From Sphingomonadales bacterium (lineage in GTDB: Bacteria > Pseudomonadota > Alphaproteobacteria > Sphingomonadales > Sphingomonadaceae), in the NCBI GenBank assembly GCA_028871475.1, contig JAGWMZ010000013.1, positions 1 through 64,000 on the forward strand: a stretch of DNA of 64,000 nt. Reading direction: 5' to 3'. Positions 36,101-44,461 of this stretch are shown piece by piece. The position numbers and the translations under genes are program-made. Below the pieces are notes generated by a model that made no database searches, was not told where the DNA came from, and was given only the letters and a program-made list of their open reading frames with translations. The stretch's first letter is position 1. Each line of letters opens with the position of its first letter.

Positions 36101-36865
36101 GAGCCGCGACTGGATATGGTCCCAGGCCTCGGTGCAACTGACCGTGGCGCCGCCCTTGTTGGCGGCGGTATAGACCGTGCTGAAGGTCGCCGGTCCCGCC
36201 ATCGCGGCGAAGGAGGCGGGCAGGTCGGTGGTGGTGCGGAAGAGCTGATCGTCATCTACCCCGTAGGCGGGCGAGACACGGGCGACCGGATAGCATTGCC
36301 GGACATAGTCCTTGATCGTCGCATCAAGGAAAGTGTCGGTCATCGGCCCGCGCGGGGATACGGCATTCAGGAACAGGTCGAAGCTGTGCCCGCCCGCGCC
36401 AAATTCCAGCTTGGCGTTGGGATCGAGCGTATTGTCGTCGATGATCTCGGCGAGCGAGCGCTCCATCAAATTGGTGACGCCCGCGACCAGTACGAGCAGA
36501 TTGGGCACACCGCCGACCGGCTGATAGGCGTTCCGCACCCGGTCATAGACATGGACGGTGCCGGTCGTGGCGACGAGGCCGGTGAACAGACCGATCCCGA
36601 CCAGCATCTGAAATCCGAAGGCGACCAGCCCCATGCCCTGACCGCGAATGACGGCGAGTATTGCCCCGAGCGACATCCCCACCACCGCGATGATCAGCAC
36701 CAGCGTTTCGTAACGGTGATCGGCGAAGATCATCGAGACCAGACGGAAGGCGTCAACCGTCTCGGCAAAGCCGTCATAGGTATGAAAGCTGGCATCGATA
36801 GCCCATGCGGGAGCGGCGATCAGGCCAAGCGGAAGGGCGAAGAGCGAACGCAAGCGAAGACGCAT
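33125..36865 (-). CDS. traG: TraG, F-type conjugation mating-pair stabilisation protein
   Basis: 1246 residues. An N-terminal signal-like segment (MRLRLRSLFALPLGLIAA) is followed by the TraG-N membrane domain (to about residue 470), with YDGFAETVDAFRLVSMIF, helices near 50-110 and a further cluster at about 360-450. The long C-terminal part is hydrophilic, rich in Ala, Gln and Arg, and periplasmic by analogy with F TraG. It is longer than F TraG (938 residues), mostly in that part. It is the last gene of the minus-strand tra operon, after traH. In F, TraG acts in pilus assembly, mating-pair stabilisation and entry exclusion. Confidence 0.9.
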   Translation of the reverse strand: MRLRLRSLFALPLGLIAAPAWAIDASFHTYDGFAETVDAFRLVSMIFADHRYETLVLIIAVVGMSLGAILAVIRGQGMGLVAFGFQMLVGIGLFTGLVATTGTVHVYDRVRNAYQPVGGVPNLLVLVAGVTNLMERSLAEIIDDNTLDPNAKLEFGAGGHSFDLFLNAVSPRGPMTDTFLDATIKDYVRQCYPVARVSPAYGVDDDQLFRTTTDLPASFAAMAGPATFSTVYTAANKGGATVSCTEAWDHIQSRLSDPTLFDSYATQVCQRTGYDVTNASQLSRCRSHLGEMGQMMMGTPLSLQAFMTDILLGNTVGDVLFEDSPASAARVMANRAIISNGLATMSVANEWMPTIRATVFGIMLFMVPIALLFILTPINLRVASFALGLFVFVALWGVIDAGIYQLTLGRAMDVLSEMRSNSVAANAWMLAPSSAMKALAIFGSFRTAAAGLAGAFVFTVLRFSGNVFSSFTGGALQEQGQGVAAAAPLATREGYASALESQASAAGTLARRSAATSFGDFGERSSFGSNRAFGAAGAVIGEQGGGAPGIPAFGLGATDAARELGGLSPALNGRDLSDPATAKAVRANATTSAIHNFAEKDALRSLGTTYFGQGQAGERAFASFAQNMVQWKAFGDERAYGMMLQGAARHFERNGYSPQDAQLKASGVIGDAAADPTFAKLIANTFDQEAMLKNDLTGAQVQVGAMEGRRDYAGDRVAQVERGNVATEQAWRTGGNEGQRDAAAMLGLSVGETSRRVSFINALSGEARSSAITQLSRATGRNEAQVMHALETYNAATQLGTADGATAETAREGSSVYGRTREAAGYDVAERAGKLDAQREVGTGGTRGAARIGEERRQSENFGFAQGAAAAGTSTREAARLDSFIQALSRTAGNQVDMAEGGAGGIADRARNDRLTGIVEKERLTRMQGLLRDHGINMTKRQIAMDQNGDFNLNLTPETAAQMWKGGLINESQLGAVANGGSARFSFAHNDLLVSSSTSSQRSARNDTSTRFEAGKQAGPDTVEHFLGGGAEGHAAMANWLRGGFEMDRKGDWRLKPQVADTLQRDVQAIMAQTGWTRSIDRLAQDQTSMGTDVGASISASVSRAGPGKAGPNAGKQSGSSVAGGAGVNLGFQSTDRGITTESANANIDIVNYDVREAIAAAERAAARSHNPAETFSHELGEQILGQRGLRNRYLEQADSGRGTADITGPLTSIEQSSVLRSGRFSDDLDHGPFDGDPTFKERRDK

Positions 36866-36880
36866 GGCGGGTTACTCGGC

Positions 36881-38302
36881 TTAGTGATTCGGGTTGGCGG
36901 CGGTGCCCTGGGCATCGCGGGCGTCATGGTCGCGCTGGCGCAGCAGGCCGGCATAGTTGGCCGAGAGATTGGCGGCGCCCAATGCGGCGAGATAGCTCTG
37001 GCGCATCTGCGCGCGCTGACGCAGCACCTCTTCGCGCAGGTCGCGCAGCTGCTCGATGCCCTTGGTCAGAATGCGGGTCTGGCAGACATTGGCGTTACCG
37101 GCATCGGCCGCACCCGCCGCGCTCGCGCCGCGCTCGGCATTGCCGATGGCGAAGTCGATCGAGCGGGTGAGGTCGTTGAGCATCTGATAGGCGAGCGTCA
37201 GCGCCACCAGTTCGTCGGTATCGCCGATCACCGAATCGGGCACGCCTTGCCGGACGCCCCATTCGAGCATGCGGTAGACCGGCAGCGTGCGGACATTGGC
37301 GACGAACTGCTTTTCTTCGGCGGTGAGCGCGGCGCGGGTGCGAATCTTGGTAGCGATCGATTGCATCCGGTCGCGGGCCAGCTCGAGCGCGCCCTTGCCG
37401 GTGTCGGTTGAGCAGTCGGCGCCGGTGGCCGGGATGTTGAGCGCACGGCGCTGGACCTTGCCGGTCAGGAAATCGTCCGAGCTTTCGGTGTCCTGGCGCG
37501 GGCAGGCGGGGATCGCCGAGAACAGCGGCACCTTGTCGGTCGGATCCCAGCGCATATAGACGTCGCCGACCCGGGCCCGCATCACATTTGCCCAGTCGCC
37601 GGCCCCAACGCGGGTCGCCGCGTGAGCGAGGAGCGAGCCGGTGCGGAAGATGTCGGTGACTTCGGCCGGGCAATTGGCGAGCGCGTCGCGCAGATCCTCG
37701 GTCGGGTTGTTCTGGTTGGCCTGGATCTTTTCGCGGGACTGCTGGTAGCTCTTGGCGAAGCCTGCCTTGACCGACTTGTAGCCGGTCATCTCCTCGATGA
37801 TCCCCGACATGTTGTCGTCGCCCTTTGCGATCTGGACCATGCGGTTGGCGAGGCGGCAATCGTTGACCTGGATCGAGTTCAGAAAATTGGTCGCAGCCTC
37901 CATTTTCGAGATGATGTTGCCCATCTTCTCGTCGAGCGTCTCGAGGAGATACTGGAAGGCTACGGCGGGCGCGGCCTGGAGGATGCTCTCGAGCTTCTGG
38001 ACAAGATAGTCGGGGTCGAGGAACGACATACCGCCGAGGAACATGTCGATGCCGCCGCAACCGGCCTTCACCTTGGGCAGGCTCAACGACATCAGATAGT
38101 CGTTATGGACATCGACCCGGCCCGACATGCCGCCCGCGGTCACATAGCCGCGAGTCTGGTCCTGGAAGCTGCCGGGCGAGGTATAGGTGACATTGTCGAA
38201 CCAGCTTTCCGCCCAGCTCTGCGCATGGGCGGGCGCGGCCGCCCCGCAGGCCGCGAGTGCGGCGCAGGCAAACGGAATCAGGCGGGAATTGACCGGACGC
38301 AT
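36881..38302 (-). CDS. traH: TraH, conjugative pilus assembly protein
   Basis: 473 residues from the ATG at 38302. A signal peptide (ending AAPAHAQ) is followed by the TraH hallmark near the start of the mature protein, WFDNVTYTSPGSFQDQTRGYVTAGG, and AGCGGIDMFLGGMSFLD. A long helical, coiled-coil-prone C-terminal half follows. TraH is a periplasmic protein needed for F-type pilus assembly and works with TraF, TraU, TraW and TrbC. It lies 15 bp upstream of traG in the operon. The upstream frame is open beyond the ATG, but the signal peptide fixes the start. Confidence 0.93.
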   Translation of the reverse strand: MRPVNSRLIPFACAALAACGAAAPAHAQSWAESWFDNVTYTSPGSFQDQTRGYVTAGGMSGRVDVHNDYLMSLSLPKVKAGCGGIDMFLGGMSFLDPDYLVQKLESILQAAPAVAFQYLLETLDEKMGNIISKMEAATNFLNSIQVNDCRLANRMVQIAKGDDNMSGIIEEMTGYKSVKAGFAKSYQQSREKIQANQNNPTEDLRDALANCPAEVTDIFRTGSLLAHAATRVGAGDWANVMRARVGDVYMRWDPTDKVPLFSAIPACPRQDTESSDDFLTGKVQRRALNIPATGADCSTDTGKGALELARDRMQSIATKIRTRAALTAEEKQFVANVRTLPVYRMLEWGVRQGVPDSVIGDTDELVALTLAYQMLNDLTRSIDFAIGNAERGASAAGAADAGNANVCQTRILTKGIEQLRDLREEVLRQRAQMRQSYLAALGAANLSANYAGLLRQRDHDARDAQGTAANPNH

Positions 38303-38354
38303 GGCGGGCTTCCTTGGAGGTGAGGGGGAGAAAGAAGGAACTGGCCCGCCATGA

Positions 38355-38954
38355 TCAGTTCCTTCCGGCTCTGGTTGCCGGGCGGGGCGCCACACCCACG
38401 ATCCCGGTGAATTTCGATAAGGCCCGCACGCCGACATCGGCGCGGACGCCGGTGAGCATCTTGGCCGCGAGATAGAGGTTGCGCGCGAGATTGGGGGCAT
38501 GATCGGTGCCGATCGCGATCGGCACGACACGGTTGGTATCATCGATCGCTCGCACCCAGGCGACCGGGTGGCCGACCCAGGGAAGGCCGAGCCGCCCCGA
38601 CCGGAGCATCGCCTCCTGACTGTCGAGCACGGCGACGTGCCAGCCATATTGGCGGGCCAGGCCACCCAGCTTGCCCCAGAGATCGGCGCAGGGAAGACAA
38701 CCGGGCGCCGACGACATCTCGACGATGAAGGCTGGACCTTGCCCGCGCAGGCTCGCGGCAAAATCAGGCGGAAACCCGCGGGTCACCGGAACGCGCGCGA
38801 GCCATGCCTGCATATCGGGATTGCTGGCGACCGGATGGATCGCCGCGCGCATCGCCTCTTCACGGGTGACAGCCCGCGCCCATGCCGCGGCGCCCGGCAG
38901 GACAGCGGCGGCCGCGAGGACGAACACGGCAGAGAGTCGCAACCGCCGAATCAT
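38355..38954 (-). CDS. Thioredoxin-like periplasmic protein (TrbB/TraF-like)
   Basis: 199 residues from the ATG at 38954. A signal peptide (FVLAAAAVLPGAAAWA) is followed by a helical part and a thioredoxin-fold segment with a CxxC-type motif in SSAPGCLPCADLWGKL. The C-terminal half has LPWVGHPVAWVRAI and ends in a basic tail. It overlaps traF by four bases. In F the disulfide isomerase TrbB lies near traF and traH, so this is a positional candidate for TrbB, but the similarity is not strong enough to name it. The likely role is disulfide handling of Cys-rich TraN, TraU and TraH. Confidence 0.75.
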   Translation of the reverse strand: MIRRLRLSAVFVLAAAAVLPGAAAWARAVTREEAMRAAIHPVASNPDMQAWLARVPVTRGFPPDFAASLRGQGPAFIVEMSSAPGCLPCADLWGKLGGLARQYGWHVAVLDSQEAMLRSGRLGLPWVGHPVAWVRAIDDTNRVVPIAIGTDHAPNLARNLYLAAKMLTGVRADVGVRALSKFTGIVGVAPRPATRAGRN

Positions 38955-39847
38955 GGCTTCGGCCCCAGCCCGGTCGCCACCAGATCGCCGCCGATTACCC
39001 GGGGATCGGTGGCCGACACCGGCCCGTTGGTCAGCGCGTCGAAGAAGGTGTTTTCCTCGCCGGCCCCGGTCATGAATTGTTCGGGCCGGATGTCGCCGGT
39101 CAGCAGCTTGACCGCCTGATAGGCCATTTGCGCGAGGTTGGGATAGGCTTCGACCCCGGCGGCGATCACCATGCGCTGTGATGAGTTCCGGCGGATGATC
39201 ATGGTGGTGGGCGTGACCTCGACGCCGAAGCGGGTGCCAAGATCGGGTCTGCGGTCGAGATCCATCAGCGTGACCTGCCAGCCCATCTCGTCCTGGAAGC
39301 GCTGGACGATCGGCCACTCGACCCGGCAATAACCGCATGAGGCTCTGGAAAACATCACCAGCGCAAATTCCTGGGCATGAGCGCGCAGATACTGGCGGCG
39401 GATCATGTCCTTGCCTGCGGCCATCTGGTCGCGCGCGTCGCCGACCATCGGATTGGCGGATTTGGAGTTGAGTTCGGGATGCTGCAGCATGGCGATCTGG
39501 GTCAGGCCGGCAAAGGCGCGGGCTTTGCGCCGGGCAAAGTCCTCCAGTCTCCAGAAGTCCGCGACCGCATCGACCGTCAGCACGGTCGCGGCATAGTCCC
39601 GCTGCTGCTCGATCAGCTTGTGGATGCGGGGCGGGGTCCAGGTCGCCAGTTCCGCCATCGGCGGGATCGCCGGTTTGACCAGCGGATCGGGCTCGGCGGT
39701 TTGTTCTGCCGCCGGTTTGGGCGGCGCCTGATACCACCAATAGCCGGCCTTTGGCCCGGGATCGCCGGGACTTTGCGCCTGGGCCGAGCCTACGGCCACG
39801 CAGGCCAGGATGGCGCTCAAGGCAATGCGGTGAGAACCCCGCGTCAC
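38951..39847 (-). CDS. traF: TraF, thioredoxin-fold pilus assembly protein
   Basis: 298 residues from a GTG at 39847 that overlaps the peptidase stop. It has a signal peptide (ALSAILACVAVGSAQAQ), then the TraF pattern GYWWYQAPP, LIEQQRDYAATVLT and LEDFARRKARAFAGL, and a thioredoxin domain with CxxC in FSRASCGYCRVEW and the cis-Pro region GVEVTPTTMII. F TraF has lost its cysteines, whereas many relatives keep them as here, so this one is probably redox-active. It overlaps the second thioredoxin-like gene downstream by four bases. Confidence 0.92.
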   Translation of the reverse strand: MTRGSHRIALSAILACVAVGSAQAQSPGDPGPKAGYWWYQAPPKPAAEQTAEPDPLVKPAIPPMAELATWTPPRIHKLIEQQRDYAATVLTVDAVADFWRLEDFARRKARAFAGLTQIAMLQHPELNSKSANPMVGDARDQMAAGKDMIRRQYLRAHAQEFALVMFSRASCGYCRVEWPIVQRFQDEMGWQVTLMDLDRRPDLGTRFGVEVTPTTMIIRRNSSQRMVIAAGVEAYPNLAQMAYQAVKLLTGDIRPEQFMTGAGEENTFFDALTNGPVSATDPRVIGGDLVATGLGPKP

Positions 39848-40452
39848 AGCACCTGCTCCATCCGGGTAAGTCGCGCAATCGCGACGGGGCCATAATAGCG
39901 GCTGTCGAACCCGCTTGGATGGCTCGATCCGACATAGATGAAGCCCGCGGGAATGACCGTGCCCTGGGGATGAAAATGGGCGAGATGCTGCCCGCCCCGG
40001 CCGATCGGCTTGCTCACTCCCAAGAGGTGCCCGTTGCAATAATAGTAGCCATCGTCCTCGCCGCGAGGAACACCCGGCGCCGTCGATGGCTTCTCGATCA
40101 TGGCGAGCCGGTCGCCGGGCATGCACAGCGCATATTTGGTAACGGGCACGGGGCTCGGGCCGGCCAGCGGGTGCGAGAGCATGAACGAGACGAGATCGCC
40201 CTTGTGGATCACGCCGGGCGCGGCTCGCACTGCCCATGCCGAGATCGACGGGCTCATCACCCAGGTAACCTGCGGGATCGCCCACCAGGTGAGGTAGCCG
40301 ATGGGCAGCACGATGCACCAGGCTTTGTAGAGCTGCTCGGGGCGCGGCGGTGCCCCAAGCCCCGCGCTGCCGAGCGCGACGGCGGCGCGCAAGGGGAGCA
40401 GCTTGATCCGGGGCCACAGCGCCCTAGCGGCTTTCCAGGCGAGACTGAGCAT
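39844..40452 (-). CDS. S26 family signal peptidase (conjugation-associated, TraF-RP4-like)
   Basis: 202 residues from the ATG at 40452. One N-terminal membrane segment (CIVLPIGYLTWWAIP) leads to an MSPSISAWAV region where the catalytic Ser is expected. Then come the lysine box TKYALCMPGD and the C-terminal box DSRYYGPV, both typical of S26C peptidases. It probably cleaves the TraA pilin precursor or other exported tra proteins at the inner membrane. F itself uses the host LepB; sphingomonad and R27-type systems often carry such a peptidase. It overlaps trbC and traF. Confidence 0.85.
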   Translation of the reverse strand: MLSLAWKAARALWPRIKLLPLRAAVALGSAGLGAPPRPEQLYKAWCIVLPIGYLTWWAIPQVTWVMSPSISAWAVRAAPGVIHKGDLVSFMLSHPLAGPSPVPVTKYALCMPGDRLAMIEKPSTAPGVPRGEDDGYYYCNGHLLGVSKPIGRGGQHLAHFHPQGTVIPAGFIYVGSSHPSGFDSRYYGPVAIARLTRMEQVL

Positions 40453-41377
40453 CGCGCACCTCCTCCTTGCCGCCGAGGCGGGCATATTCTTCGAGCATTC
40501 CGGAAAGCGCGGCGTCACCATAGACGATGGCGCCGGCCAGTTTGGGGAGCGTAGCGGGATCGGACGCATCTTCGCCGCGCTCGCAATAGGGCTGGGTTGG
40601 ATCGCCCGGGATCATGACCAGCGCGGGAACCTGGGCGATGCCGTGCTGGCGAAATACGATCGGATCGACGATGAGCTGGACATTGCGCATGGCGCAGGCG
40701 GGGCCTTCGCAACCGGACTCGAGCCGAAGGATCTCGGCCGAGAGCTTCGCCATCGGTGCCACATGCGTGAGGCCGCCCAGCATGCCGCGGAACGCCATCA
40801 CCCCGCGCGCCTTTTCGAGCTGCACGGCAAAGGCGCGCAGCGTCGTGATCGGCATCGAGGAGGAAACGAACAGCACCGGCACCCAGTTGTCCGCCGCTTT
40901 GGGGGCCGCCGCACGCGCGAGGGCCGCCATATCGGGCGCCTCCAGACCGAGCGCTTGGTTAAGCCGCCGCGCCATGGCATCGCGCTGCACGGCGAAGGCC
41001 GCCTTGCCCGCATCGAGCGCAGCGCGCGCCCGCGCATCCATCGCCGGCGAGGGTACATGGGCGTGCATCGCCTCGAACGCGCGGCGCCGGATCGGTTCGG
41101 GTATCGCCGGCAGCGCCGCTGGGGCCGATGCCGCCCCACGCGCCTTCTGCCCAGCGACGGCGTGACGCAGGCGTTCGAGCGCAGCATCGCCTTCCAGCTG
41201 GACCTTCTCGCGGGCGTTGGCCGACGGCTTCGGGCTCGGTGGCTGGTTCGGAGTCTGGTTAGGTGCCTGACTCGACTCCTGCGCCAAGGCCGGGGCCGGC
41301 ATCGCTGACAGGGCGCCAAGTATCAGCCCCAGGGCCAGTGCACCGCGCCGGACGGCCAAAGGGGATGGCGTAGGCAT
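40424..41377 (-). CDS. trbC: TrbC, F-type pilus assembly protein
   Basis: 317 residues from the ATG at 41377. A signal peptide (ALGLILGALSAMPAPALAQ) is followed by a low-complexity Pro/Gln/Asn linker, a helical part and the TrbC_Ftype domain with VPVLFVSSSMPITTLRAFAVQLEKA, FRGMLGG and VQLIVDPIVFRQHGIAQVPALV. The periplasmic TrbC works with TraW. It overlaps the peptidase gene by 29 bases. Two cysteines (SGCEGPAC) precede the C-terminal domain. Confidence 0.9.
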   Translation of the reverse strand: MPTPSPLAVRRGALALGLILGALSAMPAPALAQESSQAPNQTPNQPPSPKPSANAREKVQLEGDAALERLRHAVAGQKARGAASAPAALPAIPEPIRRRAFEAMHAHVPSPAMDARARAALDAGKAAFAVQRDAMARRLNQALGLEAPDMAALARAAAPKAADNWVPVLFVSSSMPITTLRAFAVQLEKARGVMAFRGMLGGLTHVAPMAKLSAEILRLESGCEGPACAMRNVQLIVDPIVFRQHGIAQVPALVMIPGDPTQPYCERGEDASDPATLPKLAGAIVYGDAALSGMLEEYARLGGKEEVRDAQSRLESR

Positions 41378-41378
41378 C

Positions 41379-42470
41379 CTATTTGCCGAGGACTTGCATA
41401 TAGGCATCGATCTTGTCCTTCATGTCGACCTGGATCTGGCCCTGGCTGCGCGCCTCGATGTCCGAATAATATTCGGACAGATCCATCTTGGAGAAATCGA
41501 GCGCCTGGAACTCGTCGGGCGTCAGCCCCCGGCAGTAGGGCGCCTTGGGCGTGCCCCAACCGACCGCGTTGAAGCTCTTGAGCTGGGGCCGACCCTGTTC
41601 CTGGATGATACGGCCAAGCTTGGTGTTGAAGCAGCAATGGCCCTTGGCCTTCTGGAGGCAGATGCCGAGGAACTTCGCGGTGCAATAGCTGCCGACCTCG
41701 TGGCACATGCCCGAGCCGCGCAGCATGCCGGTTTCCATGTCCTCCTGATCGCAGCCCTGGAGCAGCACCTCGATCATGAAATTGATGGCGAGGCTGATCG
41801 CGATCGAGGTCGGATCGATCCCGGCGATGATCGCGTGCGCGCCGGCGCTCGCCGCCTCGCTGGCGGTCGCCCCGGCCTTGAACGCGACATAGGCCGCTTT
41901 CATGCCGGAGAGCACGCCTTTGGCGACCGCGATCTTGGTGCCGATCGAACCGATCGACGAGCCCATGCCGTCCTTGACGATCTTGCCCTTGTCCTTGCAG
42001 CAATTGCTGAAGGTGGTGAACAGGCCCGGCGGGCGGCAGCGCATCGCGCGGCCCGAAAATATCTCGATGTTCGCGGCGCAATTGCCTTGTCCATCGACCG
42101 CGCCGTCGGCGGGCACACCGGGGTCATTGAGCGGCGGTTCCTCTACGATCGGGGTGGCGGCGGTATCCTGACAGGCATTGGGCGAACAGGTCGGCGCACC
42201 GCCGCTCGCAGGCGCCGCGCAGGCATATTGGGGGCCGAGCGGGCAGGCGTAGATGCCGGGACCGGTGACCGTGCAGGTGACGGCCTGGAGCGGGCATTGG
42301 GCGCTGCCATTCTGCATCGGCAGGCAGGTCGCGGTTTCACCGGGATCGCTGGCATCGCCATTGCCGTTGAGGTCGGCGGCGCACATCTGGGCGGCGAAGG
42401 CCGGGGCGGGGATGGCGGCAAGCGGCGCGGCGCCCAGCAGCAGCGCGAAGAGGAAGGATGGGCGCCTCAT
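41379..42470 (-). CDS. traN: TraN C-terminal-like protein (second TraN gene)
   Basis: 363 residues with its own signal peptide (FALLLGAAPLAAIPAPAFA). The N-terminal half is Cys-rich with a calcium-like DLNGNGDASDPGE loop. The C-terminal half has NCCKDKG, GHCCFNTKLGRIIQEQGRPQL, APYCRGLTPDEF and LDFSKMDLSEYY, which match the end of F-type TraN. TraN is an outer-membrane mating-pair stabiliser that recognises the recipient. Here the TraN regions are spread over two overlapping genes, each exported separately. It ends just before trbC. Confidence 0.85.
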   Translation of the reverse strand: MRRPSFLFALLLGAAPLAAIPAPAFAAQMCAADLNGNGDASDPGETATCLPMQNGSAQCPLQAVTCTVTGPGIYACPLGPQYACAAPASGGAPTCSPNACQDTAATPIVEEPPLNDPGVPADGAVDGQGNCAANIEIFSGRAMRCRPPGLFTTFSNCCKDKGKIVKDGMGSSIGSIGTKIAVAKGVLSGMKAAYVAFKAGATASEAASAGAHAIIAGIDPTSIAISLAINFMIEVLLQGCDQEDMETGMLRGSGMCHEVGSYCTAKFLGICLQKAKGHCCFNTKLGRIIQEQGRPQLKSFNAVGWGTPKAPYCRGLTPDEFQALDFSKMDLSEYYSDIEARSQGQIQVDMKDKIDAYMQVLGK

Positions 42471-44461
42471 GGCCTATTGCTCGTGCAGGTCATGTCGGCG
42501 CCGCCGAGACGCACCGTCTGCATCATCACGACCGCTTCGGGAAAATCGTCGAGGCAGCCGCAGGCGCTGACCACTTCCTCGCCCGGCCCCGCCGGGCAGA
42601 CATTGGCCGCATCGCAGACATGGTAGAAGGTGTCGAAGCTGCTGGGGTTGTTCTGCTGGCTCGCGACCACGCCGCCCGGCGTCGCGGCACTATTGGTCTT
42701 GGGCGCGCGGGTCTTGCAGACCGCCTCGCAGGCCGCAACCGGCGCCTGGGCGGGCAGCGAAAACGCACGGGTCGAGGTCGTGATGCTGCCATCGTTCGCC
42801 TTGGTCCGGTCGGCGAGCAGCGTCTCGGTTGAATGGTCGATGATATAGGCTCCGCGGCTGAGATCGGGCTCGGGCAGGCCCTTGCTGTCGGTGGCGCAGG
42901 CATAGGTCCGGTCGCGCTCGAAGAAGGGGCGGGTCAGCGAGAGCGTGCAGTTTGCATTGCCGAAGAGCCGGGTCTGGGGCAGCGGCTTGAGACCGGTCGC
43001 GACGCCGGCGCGGAAAGTCGCGACGCCATCGACCTGTTCTTCCGACAGATGGCATTTGGGGTCGGCACCGTAGCCCGAGCACAGGTCGACAAGCTGCTCG
43101 GTGGTGGTGCAGCTGGTGTCGACCTCGGCATGGACCTGCGCGAAAGCTTCGCCGTGGTCGCCGACCGCGACATGCAGCCAAATTTCATGATCGCCCTTGG
43201 TGAGCCAGGGTTTGAGATCGATATTGGGCCAGAAATAGTTGGTGCGGCCCGTTTCGCAGCGCCCGGGCGGATAGCCGGGTCCGGTCCAGGCACCCGGGCC
43301 ATAGGCGACCAGCGTGCCGTCGATACGGAGCTGCCCCCAGTCGTCGGTAAAGAACATCGGCAGGGTGGCCGATATGATCCGGTCGGGCTCCTCGACGTGG
43401 AGCGTCATCCGAAAATCGAAGAACCCGCAGCCGCCACCGTAGAGCGTATTGTCGTTGGGCGAGCCCATCAGGAAATCGATGCCGGTGTAAGGATCGCTGA
43501 CGAAGGGATCACCGCTGAACGGATCCCAGCCGATCGGATAACTGCCTGGCGGCGTGACGATCGTCGCATAGCCGCCAGATGTTCGCGCGATGATGTCTTC
43601 GGGTGTAAATTGCTTGAGCGTCACCTCGCGGGTGATGGTGCAGGCGCGCAGCTGCTGCGCTTTGCCGGACCCGGCTGACGACTGGCTCAGCGCCTGGAAC
43701 ACCGGGTTGGTCGAGGACAAGGCAAAGGCATCGCCCTGGATCGCCGCCGGATTGGCACGATAGACGGTCTGTCCGATCGCGGGATTTCCGGTGCAGGCCG
43801 TGGTCTGCGCGCCTACATAGTCGATCACCGGGCCGTTGATATGGGCTTCGGCGACGCCAATGCGCGGATCGGCGGTGGTCAGCGCACCGACCATGCCGCC
43901 GCCCAGATCCTTCAGCACCGAGGCGAGATTGGCGAAGACCAGATTGGTGCCGCAGCTATTGTTGACGCAGTAACATGCCGAAAGCTGGGGCATATCGACC
44001 TCGGTCAGTTTGAGGTTCTGAGCGCTGTCCAGATCCCAGCGGAACGAATGGCACTGATTCCAGCTTCCGGGCGCGCAGGAGATCACGCCGTTGGCGCAGA
44101 TGCCCGACACCGGAACCGGGAGCGTGGTCACGCTATCGAAACTGCCGTTCATGTCCTTGTCGCGGCTGATGCGGACCATGCCGATGTCGCCGGTCCCGTT
44201 GGGCTGGATCAGCACTTCGAGCAGGTTGGCGGTCTTCTGGCAGGCGAGCGTCGGGGTGAAGCTTTTGCTGTTGTCGATGGTCGTGACCGGCTGCCCGCTC
44301 ATCCCCGGGGTGACATAGTTCTTGAGCAGCGTGTCGCTGTCGTGGGTCTTGGCGCCTGAGGCCTGGGCGGCGGCACGGGCGCGGTCCTCCACCGTCTGCG
44401 CATGCAGGATCGCGGGCAGCAGCAGCGCGGCTCCGGCGAGCATGATGCCGACCCGTCTCAT
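42467..44461 (-). CDS. traN: TraN N-terminal-like protein, Cys-rich outer-membrane mating factor
   Basis: 664 residues with a signal peptide (IMLAGAALLLPAILHAQ). It is rich in cysteines (for example LSACYCVNNSCG, YGGGCGFFDF and CEAVCKTRAP) and resembles the long, variable N-terminal and central parts of F-type TraN. It overlaps the next gene by four bases (ATGA). The variable region of TraN contacts recipient outer-membrane proteins, so this gene may set recipient range. A hairpin-rich spacer of 331 bp lies between it and traU upstream. Confidence 0.82.
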   Translation of the reverse strand: MRRVGIMLAGAALLLPAILHAQTVEDRARAAAQASGAKTHDSDTLLKNYVTPGMSGQPVTTIDNSKSFTPTLACQKTANLLEVLIQPNGTGDIGMVRISRDKDMNGSFDSVTTLPVPVSGICANGVISCAPGSWNQCHSFRWDLDSAQNLKLTEVDMPQLSACYCVNNSCGTNLVFANLASVLKDLGGGMVGALTTADPRIGVAEAHINGPVIDYVGAQTTACTGNPAIGQTVYRANPAAIQGDAFALSSTNPVFQALSQSSAGSGKAQQLRACTITREVTLKQFTPEDIIARTSGGYATIVTPPGSYPIGWDPFSGDPFVSDPYTGIDFLMGSPNDNTLYGGGCGFFDFRMTLHVEEPDRIISATLPMFFTDDWGQLRIDGTLVAYGPGAWTGPGYPPGRCETGRTNYFWPNIDLKPWLTKGDHEIWLHVAVGDHGEAFAQVHAEVDTSCTTTEQLVDLCSGYGADPKCHLSEEQVDGVATFRAGVATGLKPLPQTRLFGNANCTLSLTRPFFERDRTYACATDSKGLPEPDLSRGAYIIDHSTETLLADRTKANDGSITTSTRAFSLPAQAPVAACEAVCKTRAPKTNSAATPGGVVASQQNNPSSFDTFYHVCDAANVCPAGPGEEVVSACGCLDDFPEAVVMMQTVRLGGADMTCTSNRP

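Noticed and set aside
38302..38761. Longer traH frame starting at 38761
   Set aside because: The added residues lack an export signal at their start, while a clear signal peptide begins at 38302.
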